Of a DNA stretch of 64,000 nt, positions 9,325 to 19,542 are shown piece by piece (the stretch's first letter is position 1; every line of letters starts with the position of its first letter). The notes below the pieces were generated by a model. It saw only the letters and a program-made list of their open reading frames with translations, was not told the origin of the DNA and ran no database searches. This stretch comes from Polyangiaceae bacterium (GTDB taxonomy: Bacteria > Myxococcota_A > Polyangia > Polyangiales > Polyangiaceae), in assembly GCA_013361525.1 (NCBI GenBank), contig JABFXY010000016.1, forward strand, positions 62,001 through 126,000, given 5' to 3'. A program made the translations under genes and the position numbers.

Positions 9325-10731
9325 ATGTTGTCTCGTCGGCGCGGTCTGGTCCTCACGGCTCTCACGCTCTCGTTCGCGATCACCGGTTGCAAGGTCACGT
9401 CCAACGGTGACGGTGATGGTGATGGTGACGACGGCGAGGGCGGCGGAGACAACAACGCGAGCGTCGCGCCGTTCTTCCTTCCGACTGGCGAGCCCGACAA
9501 CACCAGCGCACCGACGGTCGAGGTCGATTCCGAGGGCGGCATTCACGCGGTGTATCCGGCTTATGCGGGCGGCAATGCGTATTACGCGTATTGCGCCGCG
9601 GACTGCAGCGGCGCGGACGACGTCGCCGTCGTCGAGCTCCCCACCGAAGGCACAACTGCCAATGCAATGATTGCGCTCGACGGCAATGGACGCCCGCAGG
9701 TGCTGCTATCGACGTTCAGCAAAGTCTATTACGCCGCACCGAACGGCGACCCTACCGATGCGGCTTCGTGGCGAATGGCAATCGTGCTCGACCACGACAG
9801 TGAAAAGGAAGTGACGGGCGAGGCGTTCGCGCTCGATTCCGAAGGACGCCCCCGATTCATGATGCACACGTACGTCGCGTACCTCGGCATCGGCCAGGAC
9901 GCCCCGGAGACCCATTACGTCACCTGCGACAGCGATTGCTTCGATGCGGCGAGCTGGCACGCATACAAGGTCGCCGATCAGATCTGGCAATCGAGCAAGC
10001 TCCAATTCGGCGATGACGGTTCCATTCACCTCGCCACGGTCGCGAGCGTCGCTGACGAGAACGGATTGACCACCGACATCGGCGCGTACGTTCGCTGCAA
10101 CGGCAATTGCACCGCGGCGGAGAGCTGGGTCGGAACGGGCCTGATGCCCGCGTATTCGAGCGAGGTCGAGGCGGTCCAGATGCGCCCGGCCATGACGATG
10201 GACCTGACGAGCGACGCGAAACCGCGCATTGCAATGATTAGCGACGCGTCGGGCTCGAAGAACCTCGTCTATTTCGAGTGCAACGGCGATTGCACGGATC
10301 CCAATGCGTGGGCCGGCACGATCCTCCTCGACGGCTCGGAGATCGGACCGGGCGTCGACCTCGCCCTCGACAACGAGGACCGGCCGCGAATCGCCCACAC
10401 GTTCAACTACAACATCGGGATCGCCCATTGTTCGACGGCCTCGTGTACGGCGGAGAGCTCGCCGTGGGACGTCGCAACGGTCGAAATCAGCAGCGACATG
10501 GATCCGGACGAGATCTTCCTCTGGGACAACTGCAACGTCGCCGCCTGGTTCCTCCACACGCCTTCGATCGCGCTCGACGCGGGCGGTAACCCTCGCGTCG
10601 GCTACCAGGCGCGCGACATCAGCGGCGGCTGGAGCAACCCCGATCCGAACAAACCCGACTGCGTCGCCGGCACCGACATGACGTGGAGCCGCCTCGCCGT
10701 CATGCAGAACCTCCTGGCAGGTGCGCTGTGA
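9325..10731 (+). CDS. Surface lipoprotein with propeller-like repeats and Cys/Trp modules
   Basis: 468 residues from the ATG at 9325, preferred because GGAG sits 9 nt upstream and the signal then reads MLSRRRGLVLTALTLSFAITGC with a lipobox Cys; in-frame ATGs at 9310 and 9274 are alternatives. An acidic Gly/Asp linker follows. The body has about six repeats ending in LDxxGRPR-like strands (IALDGNGRPQV, FALDSEGRPRF, LALDNEDRPRI, IALDAGGNPRV), most paired with CxxxCxxxxxW units (CDSDCFDAASW, CNGNCTAAESW, CNGDCTDPNAW). This suggests a disulfide-braced beta-propeller on the cell surface. No enzyme motif is seen. Confidence 0.7.
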   Translation: MLSRRRGLVLTALTLSFAITGCKVTSNGDGDGDGDDGEGGGDNNASVAPFFLPTGEPDNTSAPTVEVDSEGGIHAVYPAYAGGNAYYAYCAADCSGADDVAVVELPTEGTTANAMIALDGNGRPQVLLSTFSKVYYAAPNGDPTDAASWRMAIVLDHDSEKEVTGEAFALDSEGRPRFMMHTYVAYLGIGQDAPETHYVTCDSDCFDAASWHAYKVADQIWQSSKLQFGDDGSIHLATVASVADENGLTTDIGAYVRCNGNCTAAESWVGTGLMPAYSSEVEAVQMRPAMTMDLTSDAKPRIAMISDASGSKNLVYFECNGDCTDPNAWAGTILLDGSEIGPGVDLALDNEDRPRIAHTFNYNIGIAHCSTASCTAESSPWDVATVEISSDMDPDEIFLWDNCNVAAWFLHTPSIALDAGGNPRVGYQARDISGGWSNPDPNKPDCVAGTDMTWSRLAVMQNLLAGAL

Positions 10732-10805
10732 ATCGGTGCGCTGTGAGCCAGGCCACAATCGTCGAATTGTCTTCCGCTTGCCCCGTTGTTAGAAGGAACG
10801 CTTCC

Positions 10806-12167
10806 ATGAAAAGCATTTTCGCATCGATCGGTATCGTCGCTTCTCTCACCATGATCGCGTGTGGCGACAGCGCCCAGAGCGACGACGGGGAAGGTGGCTC
10901 CGGCGGAACGGGCGGCGGTGAATCGGTCGCGTGCCCCGTCCCGACTGCCGGCCCGACCATCCACGACAGCGTCATCGAAGAGGACGAGGTCTGGCGCGCC
11001 GAAGACGGACCCCACATCGTCGATCAATGGGTCACGGTCCGGAACGGCGCGACCTTGACCATCGATCCCTGCGCCACGGTGCAGGTCGCGGCGGGCAAAG
11101 GCATCTCGGTCGCGTACCCGACCAGCCCGAACACCGGCATGATCGTCGCCGAAGGCGACGCGGAGCACCCCATCACCTTCGAGGGGAAAGACGGCGCGCG
11201 CTGGGGCCACATCCTCCTCGCGCCAGGCGCCAAAGGCAGCTTTGCTCACGCCACGTTCGACAACGGGGGCAGTGAGGACACGGCCGGTGCGACGCTCGTC
11301 ATCCGCGGCGACGGCACGTTCCCCACGAAGCGCGACGTCTTCGTCGAAGACGTCACCATCCGCCGCTCGAAAGGCGCCGGCGTCCATATCGACAACCTGG
11401 CCGGGTTCGCCGACGGGTCCAACAACCTCACCATTACGGAGTCCGGCGACGAGACGACCCCCTATCCGATGTACATCGACGAGCACGCTATCGATACGCT
11501 TCCGCGCGGCAGCTACACGGGCAACCTGGACGACGCCATCTTCGTCGACCCGGCGTTCCACCTCGAGGAGGACGTCACGATGAAGAACCTCGGCGTGCCC
11601 TACGTCGTCGGGACGTTCCCCGCCGACAGCCTCGTCATCGGAGCCGGCTTCGATTCACCGGTGGTGACGATGACGATCGAGCCGGGTGTGCACATCGAAA
11701 TGCACCCGGGCGCTGCATTCGAGGTCGAGCACTACACCGGGCCCGAGGCCGCCTCCGGCGTGTTGATTGCCGAAGGAACCGCGGAGGACCCGATCGTGTT
11801 CACGTCGGCGGCGGCCACACCGGCGGCGGGTGATTGGCAGGGCCTCGCGTTCGGCGGCATTCCGAGCGCGAACAACAGCCTGAAGCACGTCCGAATCGAA
11901 TACACCGGCGCCGATTGTGGCTGCATCTTCGTGAGCTGCAGCGCGATCGACCAATACGAGGGCGCCGTGGTGTTCAGCCAGCAGCCGCCGAGCGCATTCA
12001 TCCAAGACAGCGTGATCGCGCACGGCTCGTCCCACGGCGTCGTGCTCGGCTACCTCGGTGACCGCGTCGACTTCAAACCCGGCATCACGTTCGAGGATAT
12101 GGGCGGCTGCGACCAGACCCTTCCGAGCGGCGAATCGTGCCCGGATCCGAAGCCCGCGTGCGAGTGA
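10806..12167 (+). CDS. Beta-helix-type surface lipoprotein
   Basis: 453 residues from the ATG at 10806, which has AAGGAA 8 nt upstream. The signal peptide ends SLTMIAC (lipobox), then a Gly/Asp linker. The rest resembles secreted right-handed beta-helix proteins of delta-proteobacteria: GATLTIDPCATVQVAAGKGISV, GMIVAEGDAEHPITFEGKDGARWGHILL, GVLIAEGTAEDPIVFTS, repeated as two similar halves. It probably forms a transcription unit with the preceding lipoprotein (74-bp gap). It ends 7 bp before the convergent M48 protease gene. Confidence 0.7.
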   Translation: MKSIFASIGIVASLTMIACGDSAQSDDGEGGSGGTGGGESVACPVPTAGPTIHDSVIEEDEVWRAEDGPHIVDQWVTVRNGATLTIDPCATVQVAAGKGISVAYPTSPNTGMIVAEGDAEHPITFEGKDGARWGHILLAPGAKGSFAHATFDNGGSEDTAGATLVIRGDGTFPTKRDVFVEDVTIRRSKGAGVHIDNLAGFADGSNNLTITESGDETTPYPMYIDEHAIDTLPRGSYTGNLDDAIFVDPAFHLEEDVTMKNLGVPYVVGTFPADSLVIGAGFDSPVVTMTIEPGVHIEMHPGAAFEVEHYTGPEAASGVLIAEGTAEDPIVFTSAAATPAAGDWQGLAFGGIPSANNSLKHVRIEYTGADCGCIFVSCSAIDQYEGAVVFSQQPPSAFIQDSVIAHGSSHGVVLGYLGDRVDFKPGITFEDMGGCDQTLPSGESCPDPKPACE

Positions 12168-12174
12168 TTCGAGC

Positions 12175-13497
12175 TTAGTACTGGCGACGGGCCCTCGTGG
12201 TCCGCTGCTTGTAGTTGGTCGAGCCTACGTAGTAGCGCTCGACCTCTGCTTTTTTGTCGAGCATCGTGACGCGCATCGCGTTGCAGGCCCGGCGCTCCGG
12301 GCGCGAATGTGTCGCCAACAAGCCCTCGAGCTCGGCCTCCAAGGGATCGACAGGCTGGTTGCGGCGGCCCTTGTTCTCGAGCTCGGCCCAGGTCTGCCAC
12401 ATCGTGACGAACTGTTTGGGGGAGTACTCCGCATTGATGAGGAACTTCACCGCCATGGTGTCGGCTTCGTCCTCCTGTGTGGTGGAGAACGGGTGCCGCG
12501 CCATGGCGACGACGATGCGACCGATCTCTTCGCCGGTTCGACTGGTCGCGCCAATCCGCTTCAAATGCTCGAAGATCGCAATGGTGTGGCGCTTGTCGAC
12601 GTGGTTGATCTCGTGCGCGAGCACACCGGCGAGCTGCGCTTCGTTTTCGATCCGGCGCGGCTTTTCGAGGATCCCGCGGAAGAAGAAGATGTGCCCGCCG
12701 GGGATGGCGAACGCATTCATCGTCGGATCGTCGATGGTGTGAAACTTGTACACCATGTTCTTTCGCTCGACGGACACGAGCAATGGCACGGCGAGCTCCG
12801 CGATGTAGCGCCGGTATTCGGCCATCGCGGGGGTATCGATCTTTCCACGGAATTCTTTGGCGTTCGTGACCTCTTGAAATGCCGCGTCGCCAATCGTCAT
12901 CTCTTCGGCTTCGCTGATGGTGGAGGTGCTGCGAAGCTCGCGGTCGATGTTGTAACCGACCTCTTTCAAGATGTCGGTGAAGCGCGCTTGGTCTTTGCAA
13001 TAAGGATCACTGTCGGCCGAATAGGAGATGGTGTTCGCGAGGTCGACCTCTTTGGCGTCGGGCTTCACCGCCCGCCCTTCACCGCGCGACAGCTCTTTCG
13101 GGTCGACGCGCCCGTCCGACACGCTCGGCGGAATCGCCGGCTCGGCCGCCGCGCTGTATTCGTCCTTCTTCGATTTCGATTTCGACTTCGAGCCGTCGTC
13201 GTCTTCCTGGGCGGTCTTGTCCTTGCGCTTGCTCTTCTTGCCGCCCTTCGAGTCGCCGGAATCCGGAAACACGACGAGCGCGAGGATCGCGACGATCGTC
13301 CCGGCGGCGACGACGAGGCCGATGGCGATGCCCCAGGGAAACCCCTTTTTTGCGGCGCGTGCGGCCTTCGGCGGTGGCGCAGGGATCACCGGCCCGCGGC
13401 TCGCGCGCGCATACATCTGAGACCCGCAACGAGGACAACTCGGCATCGCCGGCGGCACGGGCGCGCGGCAACGCGGACACTCACCGTAAGTCTGCAC
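12175..13497 (-). CDS. Membrane-anchored M48-family zinc metalloprotease with zinc-ribbon N-terminus
   Basis: 440 residues, GTG start. A zinc ribbon (C7, C10, C21, C24) is followed by one membrane segment (about 53-77), a Lys/Asp/Ser-rich linker and the peptidase domain. The catalytic motif HEINH is at 295-299, with the third zinc ligand probably Glu342 in EDEADTMAVKFL. The M48 family includes periplasmic and membrane quality-control proteases such as BepA and LoiP. The cytoplasmic zinc ribbon joined to an M48 domain through one membrane helix is a combination seen in myxobacteria. The MFS gene lies 18 bp upstream on the same strand, so co-transcription is likely. Confidence 0.85.
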   Translation of the reverse strand: MQTYGECPRCRAPVPPAMPSCPRCGSQMYARASRGPVIPAPPPKAARAAKKGFPWGIAIGLVVAAGTIVAILALVVFPDSGDSKGGKKSKRKDKTAQEDDDGSKSKSKSKKDEYSAAAEPAIPPSVSDGRVDPKELSRGEGRAVKPDAKEVDLANTISYSADSDPYCKDQARFTDILKEVGYNIDRELRSTSTISEAEEMTIGDAAFQEVTNAKEFRGKIDTPAMAEYRRYIAELAVPLLVSVERKNMVYKFHTIDDPTMNAFAIPGGHIFFFRGILEKPRRIENEAQLAGVLAHEINHVDKRHTIAIFEHLKRIGATSRTGEEIGRIVVAMARHPFSTTQEDEADTMAVKFLINAEYSPKQFVTMWQTWAELENKGRRNQPVDPLEAELEGLLATHSRPERRACNAMRVTMLDKKAEVERYYVGSTNYKQRTTRARRQY

Positions 13498-13515
13498 CGG
13501 CGCAGTGTAGCGCGA

Positions 13516-14991
13516 TCAGGAAGGCGACGCGGCTGGGGACGCTTCGTCGCGCGGGTGCGCGATCAACGTGACGAGTGCGAGCGCGGCGGCGAGAGCGCAA
13601 CACCAGAACAGCGGATCGAGGGCGCTGCCGAGGGCGTCGACGACCCCGGGGCTCGCGAGCGCGGTCGCCCTGGTATGCGGATCGAGGAGGGCGCTCGTCA
13701 CTTCGTTCGGCAACGACGCGCCGAGCCGGCTCGCGAGAACGGCGCCCAGACCACCGACACCGAGGGCTCCGCCCATCGTCCGGGAGAACATCGAGGTGGC
13801 CGTCGCGACGCCGCGTTGCCCATGTCCGACGGACGCCTGTACGGCGATCAACATCGCGGTATTGGCGAACCCCATTCCGGTCCCGAAGACGAACATGGCC
13901 ATGCCGAGCGCCCAAGCCGGCGCGTGCGATTGAATCAGGGGGACGACGGCGGCCAACGCGATCGCGATGAGAATGGCACCGAGCCATGTCGGCCGGCGAT
14001 ACCCGATGCGGACGATCATTCGGCTCGTCACGGCGGAAGCAATGGGCCACCCGACGAGCATCGGGGCGATGACGAGGCCGGCCTCCGCCGGCCAGCGGCC
14101 GAGCACACCCTGGACGTGCAGCGGCAAGAAGGTGAGTAGCGACATCATCGCTGCGCCGAGGAGAAGCGAAGCGACCGTCGTTACCGCAATGAGCCTGCGA
14201 CCAAGCAACGAAAGCGGGAGCACCGGATCGGGGGCACGGCGTTCGATCATCACGAACGCGATCGCCATTGCGATCCCCAATGCTGCGAGAGGAAACGGAG
14301 CGACGCCCGACGCCGCGAGTAGGAGCGAGACCGAGGCGCCGGTGATGGCGGCGGCGCCCAATAGATCGAGCGGGGCCGATGCGCGGGCGTGGGGCGCTTC
14401 GCGGTAAGCGAAGCTCAGCACGATCATCGCGGCGATGCCCGGGGGCAGGTTGATGAGGAAGATCCATCGCCACGACATCGCGTGGACGATCGCGCCGCCG
14501 AGGAGCGGACCGATGACGCCGGCTGCACCCCAAACAGCCCCGAAGAAGCCTTGGACGCGGCCTCTTTCCGCCGGCGAGTAGAGGTCACCGATGACCGTCA
14601 GGACGATCGGCTGAACGGCTCCGGCGCCCACGCCTTGGAGCGCCCGGAATGCGATGAGCTGGTGGATGTTGCTCGCGAGACCGCTCGCCCCCGACCCGGC
14701 GATGAAGAGCGCGAGGCCGATGAGGAGGATCGGCTTCCGGCCGCGCCGGTCGGCGAGCTTGCCGTAGAGCGGCACGGTCACGGTGGACGCGAGCAGGTAA
14801 ACGGCACCCACCCATCCATAAAGCGAAATGCCGCCGAGGTCGGCGATGACGGTCGGCATCGCGGTGGCGACCACGGTCGCCTCCATCGCGCCGAGAAAGA
14901 TCGAAAGCAGGAGTGCGGCGACGGTGAGTGGTCGGTTCGTCTTGCTCAAGGGAGGCTCACGCGGTTTCCTCGTCGACCCTGCGGGCGACAA
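13516..14991 (-). CDS. MFS drug:H+ antiporter, DHA2 (14-TM) type
   Basis: 491 residues with about 14 hydrophobic segments. Motif A is present ([17 protein letters not shown]), followed by the DHA2 motif C region ([28 protein letters not shown]). These families export drugs, dyes or secondary metabolites in exchange for protons across the inner membrane. The start is uncertain: TTG at 14991 as given, or TTG at 14949 giving [10 protein letters not shown], directly before the first membrane helix. It is divergent from the penicillin acylase gene at 15117 and 18 bp upstream of the M48 protease. Confidence 0.85.
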   Translation of the reverse strand: MSPAGSTRKPREPPLSKTNRPLTVAALLLSIFLGAMEATVVATAMPTVIADLGGISLYGWVGAVYLLASTVTVPLYGKLADRRGRKPILLIGLALFIAGSGASGLASNIHQLIAFRALQGVGAGAVQPIVLTVIGDLYSPAERGRVQGFFGAVWGAAGVIGPLLGGAIVHAMSWRWIFLINLPPGIAAMIVLSFAYREAPHARASAPLDLLGAAAITGASVSLLLAASGVAPFPLAALGIAMAIAFVMIERRAPDPVLPLSLLGRRLIAVTTVASLLLGAAMMSLLTFLPLHVQGVLGRWPAEAGLVIAPMLVGWPIASAVTSRMIVRIGYRRPTWLGAILIAIALAAVVPLIQSHAPAWALGMAMFVFGTGMGFANTAMLIAVQASVGHGQRGVATATSMFSRTMGGALGVGGLGAVLASRLGASLPNEVTSALLDPHTRATALASPGVVDALGSALDPLFWCCALAAALALVTLIAHPRDEASPAASPS

Positions 14992-15116
14992 TCAAACAAA
15001 ACGACTCGGCTCGGTTGCCTGGACTTAGTCCCACCAAACGCATTGTCCAGGGTGAGCATCCTCACGTTCGCCGCTCTCGCTCGCCGCCGGCCGACAACGG
15101 TGTAAAGGTAGGGGTC

Positions 15117-17810
15117 ATGTCTTACGCCACACGCTCTTCGATGCGAGCTCTCGGTCTGCTCATCGGTACCCTGGCCGTCACGGCAGCGTGCGGCGACGAT
15201 ACGGAGGACCTCGGCGGAGGTGGTTCCGGTGGCGGCACGGGAGGAACCGGCAACGCCGGGGGAAGCGGCGGCGGTGGCGGCGGGAGTGAAGGCCTCTCGA
15301 TTCCCGGTCTCGATGGAGAGGTCACGGCCGTCTACGACGAGCACGGCATTCTGCACCTGACGTGTGCGAGCGACGACGATTGTTATGCGGCGCTCGGCTA
15401 TTTCCACGCGCAGAATCGCTTCTTCTTCATGGACTTCGTCCGCAACCTCGTTCGAGGAAAGCTGGGCGGTCTCGTCAAAGCGGGCAACGTCGTCCTCGAT
15501 CGTGATCACGAAAATCGGCGCTTCTTCACGACGCCACAGGGCGAGCCCCTCGAAGATGCGATGTACGCGAGCGCGAGCGAAGAGGTTAAGGGGTATTTCG
15601 ACGCCTACGGCCGCGGCGTCAACGCGTGGATCGACGACATGCGCGCCGGCGAGAACGGCGCGTCCCTCACCACCGAATACGACTTCTCCCTCATCGTGAA
15701 GGAGAACATCCGCACGTGGGAGCCGGCGGACAGCGCCGCCGTTGGTCTGTACGTCCTCAACGATCTATCGAACAACAGCGCGAGCGAGATCACGATGGCC
15801 GCTGCGCTGCCTTCGTTCGACCCGACGCTGGCCCCTGACTTTTTCTCCGCGCGACCGGTCTTCGACGCATTCACGCAGCCCGCGGGTGAGACCCCGGGTG
15901 GCGCGGCAGCGCCGTCGCCGACGGCAGGTGGTGCCCCGTTCGCATCCGGCTCGACCGCAGCGCTCCTCGCGGATGCGCGCAATCGCCTTTCGCTCGTCGG
16001 CAGCGGCGCCGGATTCACCCACCCGCAAGAGACGGGCTCGAACAATTGGGTCGTCGGCCCCGACCGCACGACGGGCGGCAATGCGCTCCTCGCAAACGAT
16101 CCGCACCTGCTCCTCACCAATCCGAGCATCTGGTTCCCCGTCGAGCTCGACGCAGTAAGCAGCGGCGACGGCGTCTATCACGTCGCCGGAAGCACATTCC
16201 CCGGGTTGCCGTCGATCATGGTCGGCCACAACGAGAAGATCGGCTGGGGCGTGACGACGGCCTATTACGATCTCACCGACGTCTACGTCGAGCAGCTCTC
16301 CGCGGACGGCAACAGCGTCATCTTCAATGGCAATGAAGTCGCCATCGTCGAACGCGAGTTCAGCTTCGAAGACTCGTCGACCGGCGAAACGACCACGCAG
16401 ACCTTCCGCTACGTGCCGCACCACGGCCCCATCGTGAGCGAGGATCCCGACGCAGGCACCGCCGTCACCATTCGATGGCGCGGGCACGACGCGGGCACCG
16501 ATATGGATGCCTTCTTCGCGGTGGCGCGCGCCGACAGCGTCGAGTCGGCTCGTGAGGGGATCGAGCTCGTCTCGAGCGCAAATCAGAACTTCGTCGTCAT
16601 CGACGTCGACGGCAACATCGGCTGGTACCCCTATGCGAAGGTCCCGCAGCGTCCCTGGGCGTCGGCGGAGCTCGCGCCGTGGTTGCCGCTCCCCGGCACC
16701 GGAGAGGCGGAATGGGGCGATCCCGTCGCCATTGCGGACATGCCGCAGCTCACGAATCCGCCGGCGGGCGCCATCGCAACGGCGAATCAGGATCTCTCGG
16801 GCGCGAGCGCCGACGGCAACATGCTCAATGACAACGAGCCCGCGTTGCAGGCCTTCTCCAAGGCCGAAGGCACGCGCGAGCAGCGCATTTTGGATTTGAT
16901 CGCCGAGGGCGGTAATGGGCATTCGGTCGAGACGATGACCGCCATTCAGGGCGACGACTTCTCGCTTTATGGCGAATTCGTGGTTCCCGCGATCCTCGCG
17001 GCGGCCGAGGGCGCGACCCTCACCGCGGAGGAGCAGGACGTCATCGATGCATTGGCGGCTTGGAATTACACGTGCCCCACCGGCCTGGACGGCTCTGATC
17101 CAGTGGCGGCTGGCGACGACCCGGATGCGACGACAGCTGCCGAGTCGATCGGCTGCACCGCGTTCCACGCGAGCCTCTTCGCCATCGTCAATGCTGCGCT
17201 CGGTGACGAAATCGCTGCGGCCGACGTCGACCTCGACGGCGAGCGCTGGGATCTCCACCTGGTCGCTCGCGCCCTCCGCGACCCGTCGAGCATCGCCTCG
17301 GGGGACCTCTTCTGGGACGACGTCTCCACGGCCGGCACGGTCGAGACGCGGGACGTAACGTTGCTCCGCGGCGTCACGCTCGCGGCGCAGGGCCTCGCGG
17401 CCATCGGCGAGCCCAACGCGTGGCGATGGGGCCGCATCCACACCCTCACCCTCCGCAGCATCTACGACAACTTCGGAGTCGCGTCGTACAACGACGGCCC
17501 CCACGCCGCGCCCGGCGCGCTCTACACCGTCAACGTCGCGAACCCGCGCAATCGCGCCACCCCGGACGAGGGCGACCCGTGGAATTTCGCCTTCTCCGCG
17601 GGCCCGTCGCTGCGCCTCGTCATCGAGGCGACGCCCGAAGGCCCACGCATGGTCTACCAGCTCCCCGGCGGCGCCGACCTCCACCGCGAGAGCGATTTCT
17701 ACAACAACCTATTGCCCAATTGGCTCGTCAACGAGCCCATCGAGTTCGTCTTCGGCCCGGGAGCCGTGACGGAGCCCGCCGTCGAATTGACCGTCAAGCC
17801 GGCGGGCTGA
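15117..17810 (+). CDS. Penicillin acylase-family (Ntn-hydrolase) lipoprotein
   Basis: 897 residues. The signal MRALGLLIGTLAVTAAC ends in a lipobox, then a Gly/Ser linker. The chain matches penicillin/AHL acylases: an alpha-subunit region with AALGYFHAQNRFFFMDFVRNLVRGKL, a spacer, and the autocatalytic junction TGSNNWVVGPDRT at about 306, where Ser308 would become the N-terminal nucleophile of the beta subunit. GKALLANDPHL-type and HVAGSTFPGLPSIMVGHNEKIGWG segments follow, as expected. Substrates in the family include beta-lactams, acyl-homoserine lactones and cyclic lipopeptides. Lipid anchoring implies action at the cell surface or in the periplasm. Confidence 0.88.
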   Translation: MSYATRSSMRALGLLIGTLAVTAACGDDTEDLGGGGSGGGTGGTGNAGGSGGGGGGSEGLSIPGLDGEVTAVYDEHGILHLTCASDDDCYAALGYFHAQNRFFFMDFVRNLVRGKLGGLVKAGNVVLDRDHENRRFFTTPQGEPLEDAMYASASEEVKGYFDAYGRGVNAWIDDMRAGENGASLTTEYDFSLIVKENIRTWEPADSAAVGLYVLNDLSNNSASEITMAAALPSFDPTLAPDFFSARPVFDAFTQPAGETPGGAAAPSPTAGGAPFASGSTAALLADARNRLSLVGSGAGFTHPQETGSNNWVVGPDRTTGGNALLANDPHLLLTNPSIWFPVELDAVSSGDGVYHVAGSTFPGLPSIMVGHNEKIGWGVTTAYYDLTDVYVEQLSADGNSVIFNGNEVAIVEREFSFEDSSTGETTTQTFRYVPHHGPIVSEDPDAGTAVTIRWRGHDAGTDMDAFFAVARADSVESAREGIELVSSANQNFVVIDVDGNIGWYPYAKVPQRPWASAELAPWLPLPGTGEAEWGDPVAIADMPQLTNPPAGAIATANQDLSGASADGNMLNDNEPALQAFSKAEGTREQRILDLIAEGGNGHSVETMTAIQGDDFSLYGEFVVPAILAAAEGATLTAEEQDVIDALAAWNYTCPTGLDGSDPVAAGDDPDATTAAESIGCTAFHASLFAIVNAALGDEIAAADVDLDGERWDLHLVARALRDPSSIASGDLFWDDVSTAGTVETRDVTLLRGVTLAAQGLAAIGEPNAWRWGRIHTLTLRSIYDNFGVASYNDGPHAAPGALYTVNVANPRNRATPDEGDPWNFAFSAGPSLRLVIEATPEGPRMVYQLPGGADLHRESDFYNNLLPNWLVNEPIEFVFGPGAVTEPAVELTVKPAG

Positions 17811-17860
17811 CGGAGAGCAGAGGGGTCGCCAAGGGCGCCAAGGGGAGAAAGAGGAGGAGG

Positions 17861-17890
17861 AAGAGGGTTTGTAAAACCCCCTCTTCTTGT
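17861..17890. terminator. Bidirectional terminator between convergent genes
   Basis: AAGAGGG at 17861-17867 pairs with CCCTCTT at 17879-17885, and the inner TTT/AAA pairs extend the stem; the strand continues CTTGTTCT. It sits midway between the acylase stop (17810) and the esterase stop (17907), so it can serve both. Confidence 0.6.
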
Positions 17891-17906
17891 TCTCGCCCCG
17901 CGCCAA

Positions 17907-19541
17907 TCAAAGCGACCCCGGAAACACCTCGTCCCAGAAGTCGCACGTATCGGCTCGCACGCCGGCCTCCACCGATTGCTCGAAGTCGAGAATCATCGCT
18001 TCGTCGGTCGCGCTCTTATAAACGGGCCATTCGAGGGCGCCATTACCATTGGGATCTCCATTGGCGGCGTGGCGTGACCAATACCCCATGATCGACTCGG
18101 AGAAGGTGCGCTCGTCCTCGGTCAACATCGACGGGACGAGCTGGGCCGGATTGCCGAAGACGTAACGAACCTCGCCGGAATGGTACGCGCCGAGGTCGGA
18201 GAACAGCGTGTTTTCGGGTGCGTGCGTGAAATGGTAGAGGTACGCGCTCCCGCCGGCGGCACCGAGCGCCCGGACGAAACGCCTCGTCGGGCAGACGAAC
18301 CCGGCGTCGCCGAAGGCAGCTTCCGCCGCGGCCTGGGCTGTCCCGAACTCGGCGGTCGGATAGGCGGCGACGATCTCGGCGCCGTGCTCGGGCACGAGCT
18401 GCTCGGCGAGCGATTCGAACGCGGCTTCGTCGGGAACGATGCCGGTCTTGCCCGCGAGGCGGAAGAAGAGCGACCCCTCGTCGCTGTTCGCGCCGGCGAT
18501 GGTCGGCACGTCGTAAAAGTTTCCGGACGCGAAGAGGTTCGTCGGGGTATCGGGGATGTTGTAGCCGTCGACGATCGGGAACCAATTCGGCCCGTCGGCG
18601 AAGATGAAATCGTTGCTGACCGGCAGCGCGTCGATGATGGCTTGCGTGTCCTTTGCTCGAAGGCACGCGAGCCGATCCGCGTCGGTGTCGCATCCGAGCG
18701 CCGCGACGAATTCCTCTCCTTGTGCCATCGCGTCGGCCTTCGGTGTCGCGGTGTCGCACGGGCCGCTCTCGATGATCGCGCGGTGGAAGAGGCCCTCGCT
18801 GGGCGGCGACACCATGTGAAAACAGGTGCTGATGCCGCCCGCAGACTCCCCGAAGAGGGTCACGCGCGACGGATCGCCGCCGAATGCGGCGATGTTCGCC
18901 TTCACCCATTCGAGCGCCGCCCGCTGATCCTCGAGGCCGTAGCTGCCCGTCGACGGGTGGGACGGGTCCTCGGCGTCGAGCTCGGGCAGCGCGAGGAAAC
19001 CGAGCGGACCGAGGCGGTAGTTCACGGTGACGACGACGGACCCCGTGGTCTCCGAGAGGATCTGGCCGTCGTAAGCCGGCTCGGCGCTCTGACCGAGGAC
19101 GAACGCGCCACCGTGAATCCACACGAGGACGGGCCGGGGCTCGTCCAACACGGAGCTGGGCGTCCAAACGTTGAGGGTCAGGCAGTCCTCGACGGTGTTG
19201 TCGTCGTACACGTGGGTGAGGACGCTCGTTTGGGAGCACGCTGGCTTGCGCTGGATCGCAGGCAAAACCTCGGTCCAAGCGTCGTGGGGAGCGGGCGGCC
19301 GCCAGCGCAAATCCCCCACCGGCGGGGCCGCATAGGGGATGCCGAAGAAGACGCGCGAGCTGCCGACGAGACCACCTTCGACCGGACCTTTGTCCGTCTC
19401 GACGACGAGCGGCCCGGCCTCCCCGCCGCCGGAACCACCGGAGCCTCCTACGCCGCCCGTCGACGCGCCGTCGTCGCCACATCCGACCGCAACGCTCGCG
19501 AGGAGGCCCAAGAACCCGAGCAACCAGCGGGTACGCCGCAT
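17907..19541 (-). CDS. Carboxylesterase/lipase (type B) lipoprotein
   Basis: 544 residues. The signal peptide has its lipobox Cys at 21 (LASVAVGC), then a Gly/Ser linker. Type-B carboxylesterase signatures: FFGIPYAAPPVGDLRWRPP, EDCLTLNVWTP at 118-128, oxyanion hole HGGAF at 143-147, and the nucleophile elbow GESAG with Ser233. The acid is probably the Glu in GANSDEGSLFF and the His that of GAYHSGEV. It hydrolyses carboxylic esters at the cell surface; the substrate is unknown. The ATG lies 1 nt after the stop of the GGDEF gene upstream, so the two are translated from one message. Confidence 0.88.
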   Translation of the reverse strand: MRRTRWLLGFLGLLASVAVGCGDDGASTGGVGGSGGSGGGEAGPLVVETDKGPVEGGLVGSSRVFFGIPYAAPPVGDLRWRPPAPHDAWTEVLPAIQRKPACSQTSVLTHVYDDNTVEDCLTLNVWTPSSVLDEPRPVLVWIHGGAFVLGQSAEPAYDGQILSETTGSVVVTVNYRLGPLGFLALPELDAEDPSHPSTGSYGLEDQRAALEWVKANIAAFGGDPSRVTLFGESAGGISTCFHMVSPPSEGLFHRAIIESGPCDTATPKADAMAQGEEFVAALGCDTDADRLACLRAKDTQAIIDALPVSNDFIFADGPNWFPIVDGYNIPDTPTNLFASGNFYDVPTIAGANSDEGSLFFRLAGKTGIVPDEAAFESLAEQLVPEHGAEIVAAYPTAEFGTAQAAAEAAFGDAGFVCPTRRFVRALGAAGGSAYLYHFTHAPENTLFSDLGAYHSGEVRYVFGNPAQLVPSMLTEDERTFSESIMGYWSRHAANGDPNGNGALEWPVYKSATDEAMILDFEQSVEAGVRADTCDFWDEVFPGSL

Positions 19542-19542
19542 G

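Noticed and set aside
15765..17684. Minus-strand frame of 639 residues opposite the penicillin acylase gene
   Set aside because: Shadow frame without signal peptide or motif; the plus strand carries the conserved SNNWVV junction.
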